From: Methylophilaceae bacterium
Lineage (GTDB): Bacteria; Pseudomonadota; Gammaproteobacteria; Burkholderiales; Methylophilaceae
Direction: 5' to 3'
DNA: 55,739 nt
Assembly (NCBI GenBank): GCA_029244935.1
Contig: JAQWQF010000017.1
Coordinates: 1 to 55,739, forward strand
Below, piece after piece: positions 26,806 to 35,683 of the stretch. The notes beneath the pieces are model-generated. The model ran no database searches and was not told the origin of the DNA. It saw nothing but the letters and a program-made list of their open reading frames with translations. Made by a program: the position numbers and the translations under genes. Every line of letters starts with the position of its first letter. Position 1 is the first letter of the stretch.

Positions 26806-27515
26806 TTAATACTAAAATATTAGGAGTTATTCCAGCAAGAGCTGGATCAAAAGGAATTCCAAATAAAAATATTATAGAAATTGGTGATCAGCCTTTAATA
26901 AAGTATACGATTGATGCAGCATTGGGCTCGACGATGATTACTGACTGTATTGTATCAACAGACAGTAATAATATAGCTAGCCTAGCAGAATCACTCGGGT
27001 CTTCAGCCCCTTTTATTAGACCTAAAAATTTGTCTGATGATAAAGCTCTGTCACTTCCAGTAATTCAGCATGCGGTTAATTTTATGGAAAAAAAACATGT
27101 CATTCGGTATGACGCAGTAATTATGTTACAGCCAACAACACCTTTAAGGACCTCGGAAGATATTGATAAATCCTTATCTACTCTTATGTCTGAAAAATTA
27201 GATTCAGTAATCAGTGTTGTAGAGGTAGAAGGTAATCATCCATTGAGAATGAAAAGGATTGTTAACAATCGTTTAGTAAATTATATTGATCAAGGACATG
27301 AGGATATGAGGCCTAGGCAAGAACTGCCTCAAGTCTATATTAGAAATGGTGCAATTTATGCGACTCTTCGAGATGTATTAATTGATGGTGATAGCTTTGT
27401 AGGAGAGAATTCTTATCCATATGTTATGAGTAAAGAAAAATCTATAAACATAGATACATTAAGTGACCTTTACCTTGCCAAAACATATATAAATAATGCA
27501 AAAAATAAATTATGA
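26802..27515 (+). CDS. neuA: CMP-N-acylneuraminate (nonulosonate) cytidylyltransferase
   Basis: Activates a nonulosonic acid with CTP to the CMP-sugar. The signature VIPARAGSKGIPNKNI is intact at the N-terminus. It is followed by the QPTTPLRTSEDI strand, VISVVEVEGNHP, and RPRQELPQVYIRNGAIYAT, all typical of NeuA-type enzymes. At 237 residues it is a single-domain form. This intact enzyme contrasts with the degenerate copy fused to a GT2 at 23268-24656. Its stop overlaps a mini-ORF start (ATGA). Confidence 0.92.
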   Translation: MINTKILGVIPARAGSKGIPNKNIIEIGDQPLIKYTIDAALGSTMITDCIVSTDSNNIASLAESLGSSAPFIRPKNLSDDKALSLPVIQHAVNFMEKKHVIRYDAVIMLQPTTPLRTSEDIDKSLSTLMSEKLDSVISVVEVEGNHPLRMKRIVNNRLVNYIDQGHEDMRPRQELPQVYIRNGAIYATLRDVLIDGDSFVGENSYPYVMSKEKSINIDTLSDLYLAKTYINNAKNKL

Positions 27516-27592
27516 GTAGTTTGGCGACTACTTTTATAAGAGTTGGTTTTAATATATCACTCAAAAATTTTATTAAATGTTTTAAAAAATAA
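27512..27592 (+). CDS. Mini-ORF of 26 residues between neuA and a GT2 gene
   Basis: The ATG overlaps the neuA stop as ATGA (27512-27515), and its TAA shares the last base with the next ATG (TAATG at 27590-27594). The frame therefore fills the whole 76-base gap. The peptide begins MSSLATTFIRVGFNIS and ends in a basic KCFKK. It may serve translational coupling, or it may be the stump of a lost gene. I recognise no family. Confidence 0.4.
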   Translation: MSSLATTFIRVGFNISLKNFIKCFKK

Positions 27593-28491
27593 TGAAATTA
27601 ATGAATAAGAATATTACTCTTCCGAAAATTGCTGTTTTATTGACTGTATACAATGGCAGAGCATGGATGGAGGATCAAATTGAATCAATTCTTTTGCAGA
27701 AAGTAGTAAATATTGATTTATATATAAGTATCGATCTTTCAACAGATGGCTCGTATGAAAGGTGCTTGGAGTTAGCGAGAAAAAATAATAATATTAAAAT
27801 CTTACCTTATGGAGATAGATTCGGTGGAGCGGCCCTAAACTTTTTTCGTCTAATACGAGATGTTGATTTTACAAATTATGACTTTATTTCATTAGCAGAT
27901 CACGATGATATATGGTTACCAAATAAATTAAATCATGCAGTCAAAACAATTAATAAAAAAAATGTGTGCGCATTATCGAGTGATGTCAGAGCAATTTTTA
28001 ATGATACCAATGAGGCTGTTATAAAAAAATCTTATCCCCAGAAAAAATTTGATTATTATTTTGAGTCGGCGGGACCTGGCTGTACATATGTTATTAAAAC
28101 AAAGCCTATGCTGCAGTTTAAGAAATTTATGATCTTAAATTTTCGGAAGGTAAGAGATATAACATTTCACGATTGGTTAATTTATGCATATTTTCGAGAA
28201 AACTCTATTAGCTGGTACATTGATAGTAAATCATTGATTCGATATCGAAATCATGACTTTAATACCATTGGTGCAAATTTTGGAATTAAAGCCTATTTAA
28301 AAAGATACTCCATGATTAAAAGTGGTTGGTACAGGGAGCAGGTTGAATCCATAATTGCTATAATTTGCCGTGATAAGTTTTCTATTTTAAAATTTAATAG
28401 ATTATCATTAATTAAAAATTTCTGGCACCTGCGCCGTCGCCCTAGAGATGCAATTTTATTCATGCTTATGCTAGTTACATTTATATACTAA
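27592..28491 (+). CDS. Glycosyltransferase family 2, rhamnosyltransferase-like
   Basis: A 299-residue GT-A enzyme. Residues about 9-35 (IAVLLTVYNGRAWMEDQIES) start the nucleotide-binding domain. ISIDLSTDGS is the second strand, and SLADHDDIWLPNKL holds the D-x-D-D metal-binding motif usual in rhamnosyltransferase-like GT2 proteins. The later TFHDWLIYAYF contains the catalytic aspartate region. The organism makes dTDP-rhamnose in the same island, so rhamnose is a reasonable donor, but that is inference. The gene overlaps the next one by one base. Confidence 0.85.
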   Translation: MKLMNKNITLPKIAVLLTVYNGRAWMEDQIESILLQKVVNIDLYISIDLSTDGSYERCLELARKNNNIKILPYGDRFGGAALNFFRLIRDVDFTNYDFISLADHDDIWLPNKLNHAVKTINKKNVCALSSDVRAIFNDTNEAVIKKSYPQKKFDYYFESAGPGCTYVIKTKPMLQFKKFMILNFRKVRDITFHDWLIYAYFRENSISWYIDSKSLIRYRNHDFNTIGANFGIKAYLKRYSMIKSGWYREQVESIIAIICRDKFSILKFNRLSLIKNFWHLRRRPRDAILFMLMLVTFIY

Positions 28492-29051
28492 TGAAGAGAT
28501 TATTTGATATTGCACTTGGTCTATTATTATTACCCATTTCACTTGGGCTGATGATTATTATTGCTGGATTAGTAAGGTTAAGCTCAAAAGGACCTATCAT
28601 TCATTGGTCTGATAGAGTTGGAAAAAGAAATATTATATTTAAAATGCCAAAATTTCGTACTATGCACTCAGAATCACCAAATATTGCTTCAAATCTATTA
28701 AAAAATCCTGAGGACTATGTAACTAGTATTGGTAGTTTTCTTCGTAAATCAAGTTTAGATGAGATTCCACAAATTATTTCTGTTATAAAAGGTGACATGA
28801 GTATTGTCGGACCTAGGCCAGCACTTTTTAATCAATATGATTTAATTAAACTACGAACTGAAAATGGTATTGATCAATTAGCACCTGGAGTTACCGGTTG
28901 GGCGCAAGTCAATGGTAGGGACGAACTTACAACTGTTGAAAAAGTTGCTTTTGATATTGAGTATTTGAATAGAATGTCATTTTTTTTTGATCTTATGGTC
29001 TTATGGAAGTCTTTATCTGTCTTAATTACTCGTAAAAATATTTCACATTAA
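28491..29051 (+). CDS. PglC-like initiating sugar-phosphate transferase (monotopic)
   Basis: Transfers a sugar 1-phosphate from a UDP-sugar to undecaprenyl phosphate, starting repeat-unit assembly at the inner membrane. The 186-residue protein is the minimal catalytic unit without the N-terminal membrane domain of WbaP/WcaJ. It has one hydrophobic re-entrant helix (FDIALGLLLLPISLGLMIII), KFRTMH, the catalytic pair in SSLDEIPQ, GDMSIVGPRPAL and APGVTGWAQVNGR. The following WbpM-type dehydratase suggests the first sugar may be a modified HexNAc. Confidence 0.92.
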   Translation: MKRLFDIALGLLLLPISLGLMIIIAGLVRLSSKGPIIHWSDRVGKRNIIFKMPKFRTMHSESPNIASNLLKNPEDYVTSIGSFLRKSSLDEIPQIISVIKGDMSIVGPRPALFNQYDLIKLRTENGIDQLAPGVTGWAQVNGRDELTTVEKVAFDIEYLNRMSFFFDLMVLWKSLSVLITRKNISH

Positions 29052-29074
29052 ATGCGATACAACTAATAAAATAG

Positions 29075-30919
29075 ATGGATATGAACAAATTTATAAAAAA
29101 TCATAAATTATTAATCGCATACTTGCATGATATTTCAGTTGTTTTTCTTGCATGGGTACTCTCATATTTGCTTCGGTTTAATTTTGATATCCCTGAGATT
29201 CACTACAATCAAATGTGGAAGATTTTTCCTTTTGTAATAATGCCTTTATCTATATTTTTTATATATATAGGTTTATATAGGGGTTTATGGAGGTTTGCCA
29301 GCCTTCATGATCTAAGAAGAATCATTGTAGGAGCAATATTTTCATTTTTCTTGCTTGTGTTAATAAGTTTTGCGATAAGTAAGCAACTGATCATACCTCG
29401 TTCGATTTTAATAATTTTCCCTGTTCTTTTAGTTTTTTTATTAGGAATAAATCGTTTTCTTTATCGATTTTATAAAGAAGGCTTCCTGCTGAGCCGTAAA
29501 AAAGGTGAGCCAATATTAATTATAGGAGCAGGACCGATGGGCATTGCCCTTTCAAAAGAATTGATAACTAATAAAGAGTTTAATGTTATAGGTTTTCTTG
29601 ATGATGATTCATCTCTTCATAATAGAGAAATTAATCATATTAAAATATTAGGAAATATTGATTACTTACAACAGGCTGTTGGACTCCATGGCGTTAAACA
29701 ATTGATTGTTGCTATCCCACCAACTAACAAGTTAGAGAGAAAAAAATCTTTAATTCTAGCTGCTAAGCTTAAAATTAAGACATTAGTTGCACCATCTGTA
29801 GCTGAATTAGTCAGTGGTAAATTAACGTTTTCTCACCTTCGTAATATTGAGGTTGCAGACCTTCTTGGCAGGGAAATAGTAGATCTAAATACTAAGCTCA
29901 TAAGGGAAGAGTTAAAAGGTAAGAAGATATTACTTACAGGTGCAGGTGGCTCTATCGGATCTGAATTATGTAGGCAGATAATTAATTTTAAACCTGAAAT
30001 ATTAATTTGCTTTGATATTTCTGAGTTAGCACTTTATCAATTAGAAGAGTCACTAAAAGTAAAATTTCCAGGAAGAAAATTTATTTTCTTGCTAGGGGAT
30101 ATTAAAAATTCATTACTTTTAGATAAGGTATTAACTCAATATAAGCCTGATATTGTTTTTCATACAGCAGCTTATAAGCATGTACCTTTGGTAGAAAATG
30201 ATAATGTATCCGAGGCGTTTTATAATAATGTGGTTGGGACATACAATTTAGCAAAATCATGTAAAAGTGCTGACGTCAAAAAATTTATTTTGATATCAAC
30301 TGATAAAGCAGTTAATCCAACTAATATCATGGGTGCATCAAAACGTTTAGCGGAAATGGTATGCGAGGGTTTACAAGGTGTAACAGGAACAAAATTTGTT
30401 ATAGTTCGATTTGGTAATGTTCTTGATAGCAGCGGTAGCGTTATACCAAAATTTAGATCTCAGATTTCATCTGGTGGACCTATAACTGTTACTCATCCAG
30501 AAATTACCCGTTTTTTTATGGCAATACCAGAAGCTGCACAACTAGTTATGCAGGCTTCTGTTATGGGCGGTGGTGGTGAAATATTTGTTTTAGATATGGG
30601 CGCACCTGTTCGTATTGTGGACCTCGCAAAAAATATGATTAATCTATCTGGATTAAGTGAAGATCAAATAAAAATTAAATATACAGGTCTCAGACCTGGA
30701 GAAAAGTTATACGAAGAAATACTGATTGATGGCGAAAATATATTACCAACTAGACATAAGAAAATTTTTATTGCAAATACAAAAAACATTTCTTTTAGTT
30801 GGGTTGAGTCATTAATATCTTGGATAAGCACCTTACCAAGGAAAAAAGAAATAATTATTAAGCGTGAATTGAAAAATTGGGTACAGGAGTATGACCAAAA
30901 AAATAAAGGCTCATTATAA
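29075..30919 (+). CDS. Membrane-bound UDP-GlcNAc 4,6-dehydratase (WbpM/CapD/PglF family)
   Basis: A 614-residue enzyme. Residues 1-135 hold about four membrane helices (for example ISVVFLAWVLSYLLRF and IFSFFLLVLISFAIS). A first Rossmann segment (ILIIGAGPMGIALS) is followed by the catalytic SDR domain with TGAGGSIGSELCRQI. The usual SDR tyrosine is methionine in NIMGASKRLAEM, with STDKAVNPTN before it, as in WbpM and PglF. Product: UDP-4-keto-6-deoxyHexNAc, the entry to bacillosamine-, QuiNAc- or FucNAc-type sugars. It overlaps the convergent HAD gene by 6 bases and ends the island. Confidence 0.92.
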   Translation: MDMNKFIKNHKLLIAYLHDISVVFLAWVLSYLLRFNFDIPEIHYNQMWKIFPFVIMPLSIFFIYIGLYRGLWRFASLHDLRRIIVGAIFSFFLLVLISFAISKQLIIPRSILIIFPVLLVFLLGINRFLYRFYKEGFLLSRKKGEPILIIGAGPMGIALSKELITNKEFNVIGFLDDDSSLHNREINHIKILGNIDYLQQAVGLHGVKQLIVAIPPTNKLERKKSLILAAKLKIKTLVAPSVAELVSGKLTFSHLRNIEVADLLGREIVDLNTKLIREELKGKKILLTGAGGSIGSELCRQIINFKPEILICFDISELALYQLEESLKVKFPGRKFIFLLGDIKNSLLLDKVLTQYKPDIVFHTAAYKHVPLVENDNVSEAFYNNVVGTYNLAKSCKSADVKKFILISTDKAVNPTNIMGASKRLAEMVCEGLQGVTGTKFVIVRFGNVLDSSGSVIPKFRSQISSGGPITVTHPEITRFFMAIPEAAQLVMQASVMGGGGEIFVLDMGAPVRIVDLAKNMINLSGLSEDQIKIKYTGLRPGEKLYEEILIDGENILPTRHKKIFIANTKNISFSWVESLISWISTLPRKKEIIIKRELKNWVQEYDQKNKGSL

Positions 30920-31546
30920 TTCTAATATTTCTTCAATCTTTGAGATATCATTATAAATTGACACATTACTCCAGTCCTCTTTCCGACCATATCCGTATGT
31001 TGCCCTTATAAATTTTAGATTATTGTTATTCGCGGTAACTCCATCATTATAAGTATCGCCAACGTAGAAGGATTCTATAAAGCTTTTATGGTTTTTAAGT
31101 AATTCCATGACTATTTCTGATTTATTTTTGTAATGAGGAAATTCATCGCTGCATGCTATCCATTCAAAAAACTTACTCCAGCCGAAGTATTCTATAAGTT
31201 TTTTTGTTGGAGCTGATCTCTTATTTGTTGCAATTGCTATTTTATCACCACGTTCATATAACTTTTTAAGAACAATATCTGTGTTTGGATAAATTAATGT
31301 CTCAAGAATTATCTTGTCGTCATATTCTTTAACAAAACTCTCTTTAAATTCTGAAAGTAAATGTATAAATTTTTTGCCAAGAATTTCAATGCTTGTATCG
31401 TTCAGAGTAGGGCCAATTTGAATATTTTCTGCAACATGTGTCCTGCTTGGAGCTAAGCCCTTAGTTATTTTTACATAACATTCTTTTATTGCTGGCTCTG
31501 AGTCAATTAATGTCCCATCAAAATCAAAAATCCAATACTGACTCAT
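30914..31546 (-). CDS. HAD-superfamily phosphatase (Gph/PpaX-like)
   Basis: A 210-residue haloacid dehalogenase-type hydrolase. Motif I is FDFDGTLIDSEP, with the nucleophile and acid/base aspartates at residues 8 and 10. Motif II is IAIATNKR, and motif III/IV is FYVGDTYNDG. A helical cap domain lies between I and II. The pattern fits phosphoglycolate or pyrophosphate phosphatases, but substrate assignment in this group is unreliable. Lying at the border of a nonulosonate cluster, it might also dephosphorylate a sugar phosphate. It follows the Gfo/Idh/MocA gene with no gap. Confidence 0.8.
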   Translation of the reverse strand: MSQYWIFDFDGTLIDSEPAIKECYVKITKGLAPSRTHVAENIQIGPTLNDTSIEILGKKFIHLLSEFKESFVKEYDDKIILETLIYPNTDIVLKKLYERGDKIAIATNKRSAPTKKLIEYFGWSKFFEWIACSDEFPHYKNKSEIVMELLKNHKSFIESFYVGDTYNDGVTANNNNLKFIRATYGYGRKEDWSNVSIYNDISKIEEILEL

Positions 31547-32551
31547 TTATAATGATACCCATTCATTATTTATAACACTTTTTTGGATGCCTTCTAATGT
31601 TTTTACGTTCCAATGTGCATCATCGGTGGAAAGCTTACATCGTATATTATTTTGAATAACTTCATTAAAGTGCTTTATCTCTAAGTCAAAATGATTAGCC
31701 GTAGGGACTATTTCTTCCTGAAAGCCGGACTTTTCTGTTGAATAAATAATCTTTGCTGGCAGGTTCTCGGGTTGCCAAATAACAGGACATTTCGCTCGCC
31801 CTAGAGGCCCAAAAACTTCAAACTCTGATCTTCTAGTGCATTCAAAGCTAATATCAAATGAAGCTTTTTTATTGTTACCAAAATCTATCATGCCAGTTGT
31901 TGAGATATCAGCCCGTTGATCATTTAGCTTAGATTGTGCATATACTCTTACTGGATTCTCATTGAAACAGTGCCTTAATGTATGAATTGCATATGGACCA
32001 ATATCCCATAGTGCTCCACCGCCATTTTCCATACTTCTATTAATGCGATAGAAACGAGCAGGTTGTATTGGGAATGAAAACATAGAGTAAGCATAATTTA
32101 TGTCTCCTAAAATATTAGATTGAATAATATTCTTTATACGATCAAACTGAGGGTGAAAGGCATACATAAATCCTTCCATTATTTTAGTGTTATGATTTTT
32201 TGCCTCATTGATTAGTATTTCAACATCATTAGCTTTCAGTGCCATTGGCTTTTCTATGAGTACATGTTTTTTTGATCGAATGCATTTTAATGCTGGCGCG
32301 ACATGTTCTTCATTAGCCATAGGAATATATACTGCATCAACTCTATCGTGATTTATAACTGAATCTAGACCATCAAAGCATTGAACCTGATCTTCTAGTT
32401 CTGGCGTATTTTTAATAAGGCATTCTTTTGCAGCACCAGTCCTTCGACTTCCGATAGCTACAAGTTCGCCATTAGTTGAATTTGCAATAGCTGGAAGTAG
32501 CCTTTCATTTACACGTGCTGCTCCTAAAATCCCCCATCTTACTTTAGCCAT
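31547..32551 (-). CDS. Gfo/Idh/MocA-family oxidoreductase
   Basis: A 334-residue NAD(P)-dependent dehydrogenase. The N-terminal Rossmann fold starts VRWGILGAARVNERLLPAI. The family motif HVLIEKPMALKANDVE holds the conserved E-K-P lysine. The C-terminal domain has GGGALWDIGPYAIHTLRH, with the aspartate and histidine of the active site. Members oxidise or reduce sugars, inositols or bile pigments; the substrate is not evident. Its start overlaps the trhO 3' end by 13 bases, so trhO, this gene and the HAD gene form one minus-strand unit beside the island. Confidence 0.88.
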   Translation of the reverse strand: MAKVRWGILGAARVNERLLPAIANSTNGELVAIGSRRTGAAKECLIKNTPELEDQVQCFDGLDSVINHDRVDAVYIPMANEEHVAPALKCIRSKKHVLIEKPMALKANDVEILINEAKNHNTKIMEGFMYAFHPQFDRIKNIIQSNILGDINYAYSMFSFPIQPARFYRINRSMENGGGALWDIGPYAIHTLRHCFNENPVRVYAQSKLNDQRADISTTGMIDFGNNKKASFDISFECTRRSEFEVFGPLGRAKCPVIWQPENLPAKIIYSTEKSGFQEEIVPTANHFDLEIKHFNEVIQNNIRCKLSTDDAHWNVKTLEGIQKSVINNEWVSL

Positions 32552-33504
32552 TCCTTAGCTTCCTTTATTTTATTTTTTGAAAGATTTTTACCGATATGCA
32601 ATTCCCCTCTAGCTTTTGCCAATAAGATTTGTTTTTGACGCTCTATTACACTTGCCTTTTTTTCTTCAGTAATCTTATTGTAACAGTAGGGGCAAGAGAC
32701 TCCGGGGTTATATTCAGGGCTTTTTATTTCATCAGGTGAAAGTGGATGACGACAAGCGAAGCACTGGTCATAATCACCCTCCAGCAAATTATGAGTAACT
32801 GCAACTCTTTGATCAAAAACAAAGCATTCTCCTTCCCACAGACTTTTATCTTCTGGAACTTCCTCAAGATATTTGAGAATACCACCTTGAAGGTGGTATA
32901 CATTGTCAAAACCCTTTTCCAGCATAAGTGAAGTTGCTTTTTCACATCTGATACCACCTGTGCAAAACATAGCAATCTTCTTATTCTTGTTTGGTACTAA
33001 TTTTTTATCTATGTATTCTGGAAACTCACGAAAGGTCTCTGTATTTGGATTTATAGCTCCTTTGAATGAACCAATGTCGATTTCGTATCCATTACGTGTA
33101 TCAATAACGATAGTGTTTGGATCGGAAATAAGTTGATTCCAATCAGATGGCTTCACATATTGCCCAACTTTCTTAATTGGACTTACTCCAGAAACTCCTA
33201 GAGCTACAATTTCTTTCTTGAGTCTTACTTTCATTCTATAGAAAGGATTTTTTGCAGCCCACGAATCTTTATGCACAAGATCCTTAAATTTTGTATTGAA
33301 TAAGGGGTCTGTTTTGATGTATTTATGGAATGCACGAATCACTTCCTCATCTCCAGATAGTGTTCCATTAATTCCCTCGTTTGCAAGTAGAATAGTACCT
33401 TTGATCATTTTTTCGTTACAGAATCTTTGAATAGGAGCCTGAAGGTTTTTGTAATCATTTAATTCTACAAAATGATAAAAAGTGGAAGTTAAATATGTGT
33501 TCAT
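32539..33504 (-). CDS. trhO: tRNA uridine 5-hydroxylation protein TrhO (rhodanese family)
   Basis: Oxygen-dependent hydroxylation of U34 in some tRNAs, known for E. coli YceA/TrhO. The 321-residue protein has an N-terminal acylphosphatase-like domain (ANEGINGTLSG) and a rhodanese domain with the active-site cysteine in FCTGGIRCEKAT. The C-terminal zinc-like cluster CFACRHPLSP...CPYC is characteristic. It is divergent from ndk and is the first gene of the minus-strand unit. Confidence 0.93.
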   Translation of the reverse strand: MNTYLTSTFYHFVELNDYKNLQAPIQRFCNEKMIKGTILLANEGINGTLSGDEEVIRAFHKYIKTDPLFNTKFKDLVHKDSWAAKNPFYRMKVRLKKEIVALGVSGVSPIKKVGQYVKPSDWNQLISDPNTIVIDTRNGYEIDIGSFKGAINPNTETFREFPEYIDKKLVPNKNKKIAMFCTGGIRCEKATSLMLEKGFDNVYHLQGGILKYLEEVPEDKSLWEGECFVFDQRVAVTHNLLEGDYDQCFACRHPLSPDEIKSPEYNPGVSCPYCYNKITEEKKASVIERQKQILLAKARGELHIGKNLSKNKIKEAKEWLK

Positions 33505-33584
33505 CGTTTATTCGTTTATTTTATAGCTTAAAAGTGTTATTTTAACGCTCTTTTATTAATTTTAAATTGTTTCGGAGAATATTA
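33505..33584. promoter_or_regulatory. Divergent trhO/ndk intergenic region with an imperfect hairpin
   Basis: Eighty bases must hold the promoters of both genes. AGTGTTA (33533-33539) and TAACGCT (33543-33549) can pair around TTT with one G-T wobble. CGTTTATT is repeated in tandem next to the trhO start. GGAG at 33573-33576 is the ndk ribosome binding site. No promoter hexamer pair stands out. Confidence 0.35.
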
Positions 33585-33989
33585 ATGGCAATAGAACAAA
33601 CATTATCAATTATTAAGCCAGATGCAGTTGCTAAAAACGTTATTGGAGAAATTTATACTCGATTTGAAAGGGCTAATTTAAAAATTGTACATGCAGTAAT
33701 GATTGACCTAGGAAAGGAAGAGGCAGAAGGTTTCTATGAGGTTCATAAGGATCGACCATTTTTCAATGATTTAGTAGATTTTATGACATCTGGTCCAGTT
33801 ATGATTACTGTATTAGAAGGAGAAAATGCTGTATTAAAAAATCGCGAGCTCATGGGTGCAACAAACCCAAAAGAAGCTGAATCAGGTACTATACGTGCTG
33901 ATTTTGCTGACAGCATTGATGCAAATGCAGTTCATGGGTCTGATTCATTAGAAAATGCTAAAATCGAAATTGATTACTTTTTTGGCTAA
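33585..33989 (+). CDS. ndk: Nucleoside diphosphate kinase
   Basis: Balances nucleoside triphosphate pools by phosphate transfer through a histidine. From the ATG at 33585, chosen because GGAG lies 8 bases upstream, the protein is 134 residues. It has K11 in IIKPDAV, the [13 protein letters not shown] loop, and the phosphorylated H117 in [10 protein letters not shown] slightly short C-terminus is the only difference from the usual 141 residues. It heads the ndk-rlmN-cysC-ispG-hisS run. Confidence 0.96.
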   Translation: MAIEQTLSIIKPDAVAKNVIGEIYTRFERANLKIVHAVMIDLGKEEAEGFYEVHKDRPFFNDLVDFMTSGPVMITVLEGENAVLKNRELMGATNPKEAESGTIRADFADSIDANAVHGSDSLENAKIEIDYFFG

Positions 33990-33997
33990 ATATCTAA

Positions 33998-35089
33998 TTG
34001 GACAACTTACTTGAGTTTAATCGTCAACAATTAATAGACTATATCCATAAGTTTGGACATAAGCCCTATCGAGCGAAACAGTTATTGAGGTGGATTTACC
34101 GATTTGGGGAAGATCGCTTTGATGAAATGACAGATGTTGCAAAGTCTTTTAGGTTAACCTTAAAAGAATCCGCATCTATTATTCCCCCTGAAATTAGCTT
34201 TGATCATCTTTCAACTGATGGAACTCGTAAATGGTTACTAAATGTTGGAGAGAAAAATGGAATTGAAAGTGTATTTATTCCCGAGGAGGACCGAGGGACT
34301 CTTTGTATTTCATCGCAAGTTGGTTGCGCTCTTGAATGTACCTTTTGCTCCACTGGAAGACAAGGCTTCAACCGGAATTTAACGGCCGGTGAAATTATTG
34401 GACAATTGTGGTTGGCTAATAAAATGTTACGTCATCAGGATGATTATAGTGGTTTAGAACGTGAGGGCCGAATAATAACTAATGTTGTAATGATGGGTAT
34501 GGGAGAACCACTTGCAAATTATAAAAATGTGGTTCAAGCATTAGAAATGATGTTAGATGATCAGATATATGGATTGAGTCGCAGGAGAGTAACTTTATCA
34601 ACCAGCGGTTTAATTCCTGCAATGGATAAATTAAAAGAAGATTGCCCTGTTTCTCTAGCCGTTTCTTTACATGCTCCAGATGATAAGTTAAGAGATCAGA
34701 TTGTTCCTATTAATAAAAAATATCCAATAAAAGATCTAATGGCCGCATGTAAGAGATATATTAATAAAGCCCCGCGTGATTTTATTACCTTTGAATATGT
34801 AATGCTAAAGGGAGTCAATGATTCAATACAGCAAGCTAAGTTATTAATTCAGATTGTTAAAGAGGTTCCTTGTAAATTTAACCTGATTCCTTTTAATCCT
34901 TTTCCAAATAGTGGGTATTTATGTTCTGATAAAAAAACAATCAATGAATTTAAGTCTGTTCTTATGGAGGCTGGAATTATTGCTACTATCAGGAAAACGA
35001 GAGGGGATGATATTGATGCCGCCTGTGGTCAGCTTGCAGGTCAGGTTCAAGATAAAACTAAACGTACCATGAGGATAAAATCGGTATGA
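33998..35089 (+). CDS. rlmN: Dual-specificity 23S rRNA/tRNA adenine C2-methyltransferase RlmN
   Basis: Radical-SAM enzyme that methylates A2503 of 23S rRNA and A37 of some tRNAs. The iron-sulfur cysteines are in [11 protein letters not shown] (CxxxCxxC). The GMGEPLANY and SLHAPDD blocks follow. The C-terminal relay cysteine is in [13 protein letters not shown]. The start is TTG at 33998, 8 bases after ndk, and the 363-residue length is normal. Its stop overlaps cysC by 4 bases. Confidence 0.95.
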   Translation: MDNLLEFNRQQLIDYIHKFGHKPYRAKQLLRWIYRFGEDRFDEMTDVAKSFRLTLKESASIIPPEISFDHLSTDGTRKWLLNVGEKNGIESVFIPEEDRGTLCISSQVGCALECTFCSTGRQGFNRNLTAGEIIGQLWLANKMLRHQDDYSGLEREGRIITNVVMMGMGEPLANYKNVVQALEMMLDDQIYGLSRRRVTLSTSGLIPAMDKLKEDCPVSLAVSLHAPDDKLRDQIVPINKKYPIKDLMAACKRYINKAPRDFITFEYVMLKGVNDSIQQAKLLIQIVKEVPCKFNLIPFNPFPNSGYLCSDKKTINEFKSVLMEAGIIATIRKTRGDDIDAACGQLAGQVQDKTKRTMRIKSV

Positions 35090-35670
35090 CTAAGTCAAAT
35101 AAATTTGAACAAGTATATAAAATTACTAAATTGGATAGAAGTTTAAAAAAAAAGCAAAAGCCTTTGTGCATTTGGTTTACAGGACTCTCTGGTTCTGGCA
35201 AATCTACATTAATAGACGCACTAGAAATTTATTTATATAAAAAAAATTTTCATACTTATGTTTTGGATGGAGATAATCTTCGCAATGGATTATGTGGAGA
35301 TCTAGATTTTTCTAATGACAGTCGTGATGAAAATCTTCGTAGAGCTAGTGAAGTGGCAAGATTAATGGTGGATGCTGGGTTAATTGTTTTGGCTGGCTTT
35401 ATTTCACCTTCGCTTAAGCAGCGGGAAAGGATCCGTAGGTTATTTAATAAGAATGAGTTTATTGAGGTTTTTGTGTCAACACCCTTAGATATATGCGAGA
35501 AGAGGGATGTTAAAGGACTTTATGAAAAAGCGAGGATTGGGAAGATAAAAAACTTTACGGGAGTGGATAGTGAGTTTGAAGTTCCAGATAAATCTGAAAT
35601 AACCATAGATACTCAAAGCTCAAGTATAGATCAGTCAATGGTAGAATTAATTGGCCAATTAAAACTATGA
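35086..35670 (+). CDS. cysC: Adenylylsulfate kinase (APS kinase)
   Basis: Phosphorylates APS to PAPS. The 194-residue protein shows Walker [10 protein letters not shown], the [16 protein letters not shown] block (APS and ATP contacts), the [13 protein letters not shown] loop and the [14 protein letters not shown] motif, all standard for CysC. It sits between rlmN and ispG, where related genomes more often carry a TPR pilus-biogenesis gene. No other sulfate-assimilation gene is near, so its PAPS could serve assimilation or glycan sulfation. Confidence 0.93.
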   Translation: MTKSNKFEQVYKITKLDRSLKKKQKPLCIWFTGLSGSGKSTLIDALEIYLYKKNFHTYVLDGDNLRNGLCGDLDFSNDSRDENLRRASEVARLMVDAGLIVLAGFISPSLKQRERIRRLFNKNEFIEVFVSTPLDICEKRDVKGLYEKARIGKIKNFTGVDSEFEVPDKSEITIDTQSSSIDQSMVELIGQLKL

Positions 35671-35683
35671 TAAAAACAAGAAA

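Noticed and set aside
33533-33549. Hairpin between trhO and ndk as a terminator
   Set aside because: It lies upstream of both divergent genes, is AT-rich with a wobble pair and has no T run, so it would not terminate either gene.
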